55,906 nt of DNA from an uncultured SAR86 cluster bacterium (lineage in GTDB: Bacteria > Pseudomonadota > Gammaproteobacteria > Magnimaribacterales > D2472): the NCBI GenBank assembly GCA_902513515.1, contig CABXNE010000006.1, forward strand, positions 1 through 55,906, written 5' to 3'. A program made the position numbers and the translations under genes. Below, one piece after another: positions 1 to 7,652 of this stretch. Under the pieces are notes generated by a model. It made no database searches, was not told where the DNA came from, and worked only from the letters and a program-made list of their open reading frames with translations. How positions within the stretch are numbered: the first letter of the stretch is position 1; each line of letters starts with the position of its first letter.

Positions 1-273
1 ATCACTAGATGTCATGTTCATAATTCTGATGAGTATGATGAATACATCAAGTTAGCTGGACCTGCGATTAAAAAACATGGAGGCATATTCTTGGTTAGAG
101 GTGGAGAACAAATTGAGCTTGAAGGTGGCCCCTATGAAAGAACCGTGTTGGTTGAATTTAATTCAATGAATGAAGCAAAGCTTTGTTATGAGTCTAGTGA
201 ATATCAAGAGGCTTTAAGGTATTCTTCAAATTCTTCTAACCGCCATGTTGTTTTAGTTGAAGGAGTTAATTGA
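1..273 (+). CDS. DUF1330 domain protein, 5'-truncated by window edge
   Basis: Frame is open from base 1 (ITRCHVHNSDEYDEYIKLAGPAIKKHGGIFLVRGG...RTVLVEF), DUF1330-like; listed ORF 91-273 is its 3' part. Confidence 0.7.
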   Translation: MTRCHVHNSDEYDEYIKLAGPAIKKHGGIFLVRGGEQIELEGGPYERTVLVEFNSMNEAKLCYESSEYQEALRYSSNSSNRHVVLVEGVN

Positions 274-1634
274 TGTTCGTAAAAAAAATATTCTTGAGTT
301 TTATATTTATTTTCAATGTTTCAGTCACGGCTAAATCTCTTGATCCAATCAAACTCCTTTCAGATTTTGTGGGTGTGGATACCATTAATCCTCCAGGCAA
401 TGAATCTAGAGCCGTGGATTTTTATGCAAAAATTTTTGAAGAGGAGGGCATCGAATATTTCACTGGAGAAAGTGCACCTGGCAGAGGAAATATCTGGGCA
501 AGAATTAAAGGTGGAGATAAGCCTGCATTAATTCTTCTGCAACATACCGATGTTGTCCCTGCGTCAAAAGATTACTGGGAAACTGATCCTATGATTGCTG
601 AAATTAAAGATGGATATCTTTATGGCAGAGGCGTTATTGATATGAAAGGAGCTGGTATTTCTCATCTTATATCTTTTATCAGACTGCACAGAGAAAATAA
701 GAAATTAAATAGAGACTTGGTTTTTTTAGCAACCGCAGATGAGGAGGCTGGAGGTCTTTATGGGGCAGGCTGGATGATAGAAAATCATCCTGAGGTATTT
801 GAGGGCGCTGGTTATCTAATCAACGAGGGTGGTAGCGGTTTAAAAATTGGTGACGATACAGTTTTTTCCATTGAAGTTACTCAAAAAGTACCTGTTTGGC
901 TTAGATTAATAGCTACCGATGAACCCGGTCATGGCTCGTCACCAAGAGCAACCAGTTCGGTTTCTCGCATTGTCCATGCCTTGAATTTAATCAGAGAGAA
1001 CCCATTTCCTGCTAGAATTATTCCAGCTGTAGACACATATTTTAAAAGCCTTTCTTTAAATATGAATGGTCAAAATGCTGAGGCATTTGCGGACATCAAA
1101 AAAGCAATTAAGCAAGATGGCTTTCTTGAAAAGTTACAAGAATTCTCTCCCTCTTATCATGCATTAACAAGAGATACATGCTCACTCACAATGCTTCAGG
1201 GTTCTCAAAAAATTAATGTTGTGCCGCCAGTTGCGCAAGCTGAAGTTGATTGTAGAATGTTGCCTGACAGGAGCTCCGATGAATTTATTCAGGATTTTAA
1301 TAATTTAATCAAGCCTGCAGGCGTTGAAGTCGAGCTTATTCTTGCTTTTGCTCCCGCAGTCTCATCAACTGACTCCGAATTCTTTCAGCATATCGAATCT
1401 ATCACAGCTTCTATACATTCAGGATCAAGAGTAGCTCCGGCGGTTAGTACTGGCTTTACTGATAGTCATTTTACTCGTGAGTTGGGTATTGATAGCTATG
1501 GTTTTAATCCTATTATCTTTGATCCAAATGATTTTTCTGGCGTGCATGGAAACAATGAGAGAGTTAAAGTTAGTAGCTATCTTCAAGGCACTGAAGATCT
1601 TCATCAAATTGTCAGCCAGTTTGTTCTTGATTAA
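270..1634 (+). CDS. M20 family metallopeptidase (ArgE/DapE/CPG2-like), secreted
   Basis: Signal-like N-terminus; LLQHTDVVPA, GRGVIDMKG, ATADEEAGG motifs. Confidence 0.9.
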   Translation: MMFVKKIFLSFIFIFNVSVTAKSLDPIKLLSDFVGVDTINPPGNESRAVDFYAKIFEEEGIEYFTGESAPGRGNIWARIKGGDKPALILLQHTDVVPASKDYWETDPMIAEIKDGYLYGRGVIDMKGAGISHLISFIRLHRENKKLNRDLVFLATADEEAGGLYGAGWMIENHPEVFEGAGYLINEGGSGLKIGDDTVFSIEVTQKVPVWLRLIATDEPGHGSSPRATSSVSRIVHALNLIRENPFPARIIPAVDTYFKSLSLNMNGQNAEAFADIKKAIKQDGFLEKLQEFSPSYHALTRDTCSLTMLQGSQKINVVPPVAQAEVDCRMLPDRSSDEFIQDFNNLIKPAGVEVELILAFAPAVSSTDSEFFQHIESITASIHSGSRVAPAVSTGFTDSHFTRELGIDSYGFNPIIFDPNDFSGVHGNNERVKVSSYLQGTEDLHQIVSQFVLD

Positions 1635-3675
1635 TTTAATTCAAAAAAATATTTTTAGAGCCTTCATTGGTTTTTTAATAATTTTTACACTAAATTTATA
1701 TTCTGAAGATCAATCTGATGCAGATAGTTTCTTTGGAAGAGAAGCACCCATTTATCCTTTGCCAGATAATTTGATTGGCTGGATAGACTCAAGACAAATT
1801 TTGACCCTGAACGGTGAATGGAGTTACATAGTTGATCCAATGAACAACGGCTTACCTGAGTCATCATTTTTTGGTGGATTTCCTAAAAATAAAATTCAAA
1901 AAACAGGCATGGAGTTAATTGAATACAATTTTGAAACCGCATCAAAAATTCAAATTCCTGGAGCTTGGAATGCTGAAGATGAAAAGTTATTTTTTTACAG
2001 AGGCCCAGTTTGGCTTTACAAGAAATTTAATTATTTACCTAAACAAGATGCTTTAACTCATCTCTACATAGAGGGTAGTAATTTCACCACAAAAATTTTC
2101 CTTAATGGTTCTATTGTGGGAGAGTTTGAAGGTGGTTATGTTCCATTTAATTTCGATATTTCTAAGTATTTAAAAGAAGGCGAGAACATCTTACTAGTGC
2201 AAACAGACAACACTCTCAATGAGTCATCTGTTCCAACGCAAAAAACTGATTGGTGGCCATGGGGAGGTATTGTTGGTGATGTGTATATTGTTGAGACACC
2301 AAAGCAATTTATTCAAAATGCATATATACAACTTAATCCAGAAAATTTTTCTGAAGTTTTATTCAAGCTTGAGATAAATAAAAAATCTGTAGGGCATAAA
2401 ATAAAGCTTGAAATTCCCGAGCTTCAATTCAAAGCTGAATATCAAACAAATTCCCTAGGTTTAGTTAAAGAAAATATAGAAATTAACCCTCAACTCTGGT
2501 CACCTTCAAGCCCTAAGCTGTATGAGGTAATCATTTCTTCCAATGCTGAAACTATTTCTGATGAGATAGGGTTTCGTTCTATCAAAACACAAGGCCAAAA
2601 AATATATTTAAATGACCGTGAGATTAAATTTAAGGGAATTGCCATGCACTCTGAACCTATTGGAACTCCAGGACCAGCTTTTTCAAAGGAGCATTTTCAA
2701 GAATTACTATCAACCGCTAAAGATCTCAATATTAATTTTATAAGAGCGGCACATTATCCCTACACACGACATCTTGCTAAGGTTGCTGATCGATTTGGAT
2801 TAATGCTTTGGGAGGAGGTGCCTGTTTATTGGAATATTGATTGGAACAATTCTGATACATTGAATATAGCAAAGAACCAAATCGCTAGATTGGTTCAAAG
2901 AGATCAAAACAGAGCATCTGTGGTAGTTTGGTCCGTAGCAAATGAAACTCCGCTATCCTCGCCAAGAATGAAATTCTTAGATGCGCTTCTGTCTGAGATA
3001 GAAGCGCATGACTCATCACGCTTATCAACCGCTGCTCTTTTGTCTGGTAGTGAAGAGCAATTTAGATCGCTGGTTCTTGTTTTAGCATTACAGGGAGCTA
3101 AATCCCAATGGGTTAACCCAAAAGAAAAAGCTATTTTTCGATTAATTCTAGATCAAGCAAACATACCGATTAATACCGAATTAGCTTTCTCTCTTTCCAT
3201 TGATGACCCGCTTGGGGAGAGCGTTGATTTGATTTCTTATAATGAATACTTTGGCTGGTACTACGTAACATTTTTTACAGAGCAAATGATGATTTCTGAA
3301 GGCACTCTTAGGAAATTAATGTTTGAGATTATGCCTAAGATTAAAATTGCCTCTTCATTCAATAAGCCTATTCATATTTCTGAATTTGGTGCGGGCGCAA
3401 AATTTGGCAATCATTCTAATAAGATCTGGTCTGAGGAATACCAGGCTAAATTATATGCGCGTCAACTAGAAATGCTTTCAAATAACCCTCAAATTCAAGG
3501 AATTAGTCCCTGGGTCTTCAAAGATTTTAGAGCCATGTTAAGGCCATTGCCTGGAATTCAAGATTTTTATAACAGAAAAGGCTTGATAGATGAGGCTGGA
3601 AATAAAAAAATGGCTTTTGAAGTTTTAGCAGATTTTTATAAAAATAAATGGAATAAAGAAACTACCTCAAATTAG
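1627..3675 (+). CDS. Glycoside hydrolase family 2 (beta-galactosidase/glucuronidase-like)
   Basis: Jelly-roll then TIM barrel motifs (GIAMHSEPIGTPG, NFIRAAHYPYTR, WEEVPVYW, VVVWSVANETP, ISEFGAG). Start uncertain; ORF track opens at 1477, probably a TTG near 1621-1627. Confidence 0.88.
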   Translation: MINLIQKNIFRAFIGFLIIFTLNLYSEDQSDADSFFGREAPIYPLPDNLIGWIDSRQILTLNGEWSYIVDPMNNGLPESSFFGGFPKNKIQKTGMELIEYNFETASKIQIPGAWNAEDEKLFFYRGPVWLYKKFNYLPKQDALTHLYIEGSNFTTKIFLNGSIVGEFEGGYVPFNFDISKYLKEGENILLVQTDNTLNESSVPTQKTDWWPWGGIVGDVYIVETPKQFIQNAYIQLNPENFSEVLFKLEINKKSVGHKIKLEIPELQFKAEYQTNSLGLVKENIEINPQLWSPSSPKLYEVIISSNAETISDEIGFRSIKTQGQKIYLNDREIKFKGIAMHSEPIGTPGPAFSKEHFQELLSTAKDLNINFIRAAHYPYTRHLAKVADRFGLMLWEEVPVYWNIDWNNSDTLNIAKNQIARLVQRDQNRASVVVWSVANETPLSSPRMKFLDALLSEIEAHDSSRLSTAALLSGSEEQFRSLVLVLALQGAKSQWVNPKEKAIFRLILDQANIPINTELAFSLSIDDPLGESVDLISYNEYFGWYYVTFFTEQMMISEGTLRKLMFEIMPKIKIASSFNKPIHISEFGAGAKFGNHSNKIWSEEYQAKLYARQLEMLSNNPQIQGISPWVFKDFRAMLRPLPGIQDFYNRKGLIDEAGNKKMAFEVLADFYKNKWNKETTSN

Positions 3676-3695
3676 TTATATTTTTTTTAAAAAAA

Positions 3696-3951
3696 GTGTT
3701 GACTCTATTTCCCAAAGGCGTATATTTAATAGACCAACTCGGACCGACTTACAAACAACTGCAGACGGGAGTAAGAGAGAAAGAGAAGGAAGAGACGAAG
3801 GGCGAAAGCGATACTAAGAGTCGACGATAAAAAAGAGCTTAGTAACCCACCAAGAAGGAAAGAGAAAACCTTCAAGGAGCTAAAGAGATTCTCACTTTAG
3901 ACCCCTTCCAATCTCGAACTGAAAAGACAGAGCCTGGCTCTGTTTTTTTTT
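3696..3951 (+). repeat. Copy 1 of a ~250-bp direct repeat (promoter + ncRNA + terminator)
   Basis: Read base by base, 3696-3942 is identical to 5528-5774 (offset 1832), followed by T10 versus T9. Confidence 0.97.
3699..3726 (+). promoter_or_regulatory. Sigma70-like promoter of ncRNA copy 1
   Basis: TTGACT (3699-3704), 16-nt spacer, TATATT (3721-3726). Confidence 0.75.
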
Positions 3952-3952
3952 T
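3731..3952 (+). ncRNA. Putative novel ~220-nt small RNA, copy 1
   Basis: Promoter upstream, intrinsic terminator downstream, no ATG in the repeat. Potential hairpins CTTAC/GTAAG (3748-3775), TACTAAG/CTTAGTA (3812-3844), GAAGG/CCTTC (3854-3873), TAAAG/CTTTA (3881-3899). Confidence 0.8.
3928..3952 (+). terminator. Rho-independent terminator of ncRNA copy 1
   Basis: CAGAGCCTGGCTCTG inverted repeat followed by T10. Confidence 0.9.
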
Positions 3953-3970
3953 GCCTTTAGAAAATTAAGC

Positions 3971-4597
3971 ATGTTAGATCAATTACTTGAAAATACGATT
4001 TTACTATTTGTTGCGGTTGATCCAATTGCGCTCGTTCCTATTTTTGCAAGCCTTACACAAGGTTTAAATAAAAATGATATTAAGAAAATCTATCTTCAAG
4101 CAACCATAGTTTCTTTTTTTATATTATCTTTATTTTATTTATTTGGAACTGCAATATTGGATGTCATGGGTATTTCAATGAGTTCATTTAAAATAATCGG
4201 TGGCTTATTTCTGGTTGCAATTGCATTTCAAATGGTTCTCGAGCAAAGACAAACTCGACGACAGAATACAGCTGAAGTGGCGCTAGATGATGAATCTATT
4301 CAATCTCTTGCAATTTTTCCATTAGCAATTCCTTTGATTGCAGGCCCTGGCGCAATGACTACCGCCTTACTTATAGCTGAATCGAATGCAAACGACCTAA
4401 CTGAGATACTAATAAACTTTACTCCGATTTTGATAATTATTATTTTAGTGGCTTTCGCAATGTGGCTTTCTGCCAGTCTCTCAAAAAAAGTTGGCCCTAC
4501 CATTATTATCGTTGTCCAAAAGATCTTTGGAATATTGCTTGGGGCTCTTGCTATAGAGTTTGTAGTTGCAGGCATTATTGAATCTTTTAAATTATAA
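3971..4597 (+). CDS. MarC family integral membrane protein
   Basis: MarC-type sequence (FVAVDPIALVPIFASLT..., FPLAIPLIAGPGAMTTALLIA). Confidence 0.88.
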   Translation: MLDQLLENTILLFVAVDPIALVPIFASLTQGLNKNDIKKIYLQATIVSFFILSLFYLFGTAILDVMGISMSSFKIIGGLFLVAIAFQMVLEQRQTRRQNTAEVALDDESIQSLAIFPLAIPLIAGPGAMTTALLIAESNANDLTEILINFTPILIIIILVAFAMWLSASLSKKVGPTIIIVVQKIFGILLGALAIEFVVAGIIESFKL

Positions 4598-4633
4598 GGT
4601 TTCTATAATTTTATTACTTATAACTATTAATTT

Positions 4634-5476
4634 ATGCAAGAAAATACGAGAGCATTAATTGTTGAAGGCGGCGGAAGCAGGGGAGTCTTTTCGTTTGGAG
4701 TTATAGATTCATTTATTCAGGCATCGTATAACCCATTTGATATTCATTTAGGCGTATCTAACGGAGCAGTAGTTCAGCTTTGGTATTTATTAAAAGTGGC
4801 TGATTATAACTTAGACAAAATGTTATTTTCTGCATCCAAGAATTATGTTCGATACTCTAATATTTTTTTGAACAAAAGCATTATGGATTTTGAAAAATTA
4901 TATCAAGATGCTAATAAAGTTTTTCCTATAGATTTTGATCGTCTCCAAAATAACTTAAAGGGTAAAAATTTTTATGTTGTTGTTTCTGATGCAGCAACCG
5001 GCAATCCAGAATACATTGAATTATCTAAAAAGAATTATATAAATGAAATGCTTGCAACAGGGTCTTTACCTATTTTGATGAAAAATCCAATTTTATTAGA
5101 TGGCAGAAGAAAATATGACGGTGGAATAACTGACCCAATTCCAGTTCAAAAAGCTTACGAATTGGGTGCGCGAGAAATTGTGATTATAAGAACCTATGAG
5201 GAGTCATTTATTAGAAAAACTAAGTTAGAGAATCATATTGCTGCTTTTGCTACTAGGCACCATCCAAAGATTTCAAATGCATTAAAAACGAATACAGCCA
5301 CTTACAACTCTGCTCTCAAATTTATTAAAAACCCGCCGAAAGATTGTAAAATTACACAAATATGCCCTCCAAATAGATTAAGAGCCAGGAGAGCCACTAC
5401 AAACATCAATATTATGAAAGGAGATTATCAGGTAGGCCTAATTCAAGGCAAAGAATATCTAAATAATAATTCTTAA
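4634..5476 (+). CDS. Patatin-like phospholipase family protein
   Basis: GGGSRG oxyanion motif, GVSNGA (GxSxG) and DGGITDPIP (DGG). Confidence 0.9.
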   Translation: MQENTRALIVEGGGSRGVFSFGVIDSFIQASYNPFDIHLGVSNGAVVQLWYLLKVADYNLDKMLFSASKNYVRYSNIFLNKSIMDFEKLYQDANKVFPIDFDRLQNNLKGKNFYVVVSDAATGNPEYIELSKKNYINEMLATGSLPILMKNPILLDGRRKYDGGITDPIPVQKAYELGAREIVIIRTYEESFIRKTKLENHIAAFATRHHPKISNALKTNTATYNSALKFIKNPPKDCKITQICPPNRLRARRATTNINIMKGDYQVGLIQGKEYLNNNS

Positions 5477-5530
5477 AATACTGATTTGAGGTAATTTTTT
5501 TAATTAATATATTTTTTTTACACTTAGGTG

Positions 5531-5558
5531 TTGACTCTATTTCCCAAAGGCGTATATT
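5531..5558 (+). promoter_or_regulatory. Sigma70-like promoter of ncRNA copy 2
   Basis: TTGACT (5531-5536), 16-nt spacer, TATATT (5553-5558). Confidence 0.75.
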
Positions 5559-5562
5559 TAAT

Positions 5563-5783
5563 AGACCAACTCGGACCGACTTACAAACAACTGCAGACGG
5601 GAGTAAGAGAGAAAGAGAAGGAAGAGACGAAGGGCGAAAGCGATACTAAGAGTCGACGATAAAAAAGAGCTTAGTAACCCACCAAGAAGGAAAGAGAAAA
5701 CCTTCAAGGAGCTAAAGAGATTCTCACTTTAGACCCCTTCCAATCTCGAACTGAAAAGACAGAGCCTGGCTCTGTTTTTTTTT
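5563..5783 (+). ncRNA. Putative novel ~220-nt small RNA, copy 2
   Basis: Identical to copy 1; same promoter, hairpins and terminator. Confidence 0.8.
5760..5783 (+). terminator. Rho-independent terminator of ncRNA copy 2
   Basis: CAGAGCCTGGCTCTG followed by T9. Confidence 0.9.
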
Positions 5784-5861
5784 GCCATGAGGAAATTCTA
5801 TTAAATATATTTAATGCAATCTAAGAACATATTAAGATACATTACTTATATTCAATAAATC

Positions 5862-6968
5862 ATGTCAGTCACCATAAAAGATGTTTCTAAAGATGCAGGA
5901 GTATCCATTAGAACTGTTTCACGAGTTATTAACAACGAACCAAATATTGCACACACTACAAAAAGTAAAGTTTTGATTTCAATAGAAAAGCTTGGTTTTA
6001 AACCCAACAAAAGTGCCCAGACTTTAAGGTTAAATAAATCCTATCTTGCTGGCAGAGTTTTACTGATTGATATTGGCGGAACAAACATTAGATCGGCTCA
6101 AGCTGATGTTGGTTCAAATGACTTACAAAATGTTAATAAACAGAAGCTAGATTCCTTGGATTCATTTGATGAGATCTTGTTAAATTTTCTAGATGCAGAC
6201 TCATCTATAAAACATATAGTTTTTTCTATAGCTGGTCCAAAATTTAATAATTCTATTTCAATGACAAATAGAAAATTTACAATAGACAAAGAAAAGATTT
6301 TAAAAAATTTTTCTATAGATTCATGCCATATCCTTAATGATTGGGAGTCGATAGGCCACAGCTTTTCTCTTTTTACAATAGATGAAATGAAGATAGTTAA
6401 TCCAGGAAAATCTTTTAATGATGCAGCATTAATTATTGGGCCAGGAACTGGCTTGGGCGCAGCTCAGGTCATTGGGGATGACATTGTTCTCCCAACTGAA
6501 ATTGGTAACAGCTCATTTAGAATCCCAAGCTTGTTAAGCGAATTAGGTATCTTAAATGATACAAGTTTTAATGTTATTGAGGATTTAATCTCTGGAAGAG
6601 GGCTATCAAAAATTTATTCATATTTTGCCAACGCTAAAAAGACTTCAGAACAGATAGTTGCAACCTACAATCAAGATCAATTTTCTCAAAAGAGTATAAA
6701 TATATTTTTAATAGCCTTCTCTCAAATTCTCTCTGAGCTTGCCTTGATATATATGCCAGGAAAGGGAATATATATTATGGGAAGTTTAATGCGTAATTTG
6801 CATAAATTTCTTGATACTGAAATTTTTATGAATAATTTTTTGATAAATAGAAAATCAATGCATGCAGATATCTTAGCTCAAATACCAATAGCATTAATTG
6901 AGAATGAAATGACTTGTTTGCATGGTAGCTTAAATTTCATCAACAAATTAAACCAAAACGTCAATTAG
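5862..6968 (+). CDS. LacI-type HTH fused to glucokinase-like (Glk/ASKHA) domain
   Basis: N-terminus TIKDVSKDAGVSIRTVSRVINNEPNIAHTTKSKV is a LacI HTH; then LLIDIGGTNIR, ILNDWESIG, IIGPGTGLGAA, SGRGLSKIY as in Glk. Confidence 0.85.
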   Translation: MSVTIKDVSKDAGVSIRTVSRVINNEPNIAHTTKSKVLISIEKLGFKPNKSAQTLRLNKSYLAGRVLLIDIGGTNIRSAQADVGSNDLQNVNKQKLDSLDSFDEILLNFLDADSSIKHIVFSIAGPKFNNSISMTNRKFTIDKEKILKNFSIDSCHILNDWESIGHSFSLFTIDEMKIVNPGKSFNDAALIIGPGTGLGAAQVIGDDIVLPTEIGNSSFRIPSLLSELGILNDTSFNVIEDLISGRGLSKIYSYFANAKKTSEQIVATYNQDQFSQKSINIFLIAFSQILSELALIYMPGKGIYIMGSLMRNLHKFLDTEIFMNNFLINRKSMHADILAQIPIALIENEMTCLHGSLNFINKLNQNVN

Positions 6969-6970
6969 CC

Positions 6971-7606
6971 TTGGAAGACTCTATTTTACAAAGCCTCTCT
7001 GAGTCTATAGCCAATTCATTAAAGAACGGTATTAAGATTAATGGTTCAGCATCATTTGTCGTTTGTGGTGGGAAAAGCCCATTACCGTTATACAAATGCT
7101 TGAGCAGGATAGAATTAGATTGGTCTAAAATTTCAATTTTTTTAGGTGATGATAGGGTGGTTTCTTCAGCGCATGAAGATTCAAATGTGAATCTAATTAA
7201 AAAAAATCTATTGATAAATAATGCTAGCAAAGCTTCATTTCATGAGCTTAATGTTAGTAATACCATGCAACAAATCAACCATCCTTTTGATGTCGTTTTA
7301 CTTGGGCTTGGTAGCGATGGCCACTTTGCATCTTTATTTCCAGCCCAACTTAATTTAAATAATGCATTTGATGTTAATGCTCCACCAGATTTAATACTAT
7401 CCGAGCAGCCTTTAGGCTCTCCAAGCTATCATCGTATTTCTATGAATCTTTCGCTATTGCTCAATACAAATCGTTGTATATTGTTGGTAACAAATTCAGA
7501 TAAAAGAAGAATTGTTGAACAAGCATATACAGACGACCAATTACCTTTGCATTTTTTACTAACCCAAGATAAATCAAAGATTGAATTTTCAGATCTTGAT
7601 TTTTAA
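6971..7606 (+). CDS. pgl: 6-phosphogluconolactonase
   Basis: FVVCGGKSPLPLYKCLS, WSKISIFLGDDRVV, VLLGLGSDGHFASLFP. TTG start. Confidence 0.88.
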   Translation: MEDSILQSLSESIANSLKNGIKINGSASFVVCGGKSPLPLYKCLSRIELDWSKISIFLGDDRVVSSAHEDSNVNLIKKNLLINNASKASFHELNVSNTMQQINHPFDVVLLGLGSDGHFASLFPAQLNLNNAFDVNAPPDLILSEQPLGSPSYHRISMNLSLLLNTNRCILLVTNSDKRRIVEQAYTDDQLPLHFLLTQDKSKIEFSDLDF

Positions 7607-7652
7607 ATAAGGAGATATACAAACTGTATAACTATTGCTTGCTAATTTAGAT

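Larger units (their letters stand above)
5528..5783 (+). repeat. Copy 2 of the ~250-bp direct repeat
   Basis: Same sequence as 3696-3951 apart from T-run length. Confidence 0.97.

Noticed and set aside
3731-3952. Repeat unit as a small protein gene
   Set aside because: No ATG in the repeat and no ORF of at least 60 aa reported over it; hairpins and terminator fit RNA better.
4300-4575. Antisense ORF (91 aa) within marC
   Set aside because: Shadow of a well-supported membrane protein gene on the other strand; no recognisable motifs.
3696-5783. Direct repeat as an insertion sequence, MITE or CRISPR remnant
   Set aside because: No transposase between the copies, no terminal inverted repeats or obvious target-site duplications, and only two units 1.8 kb apart; repeat boundaries coincide with promoter and terminator instead.
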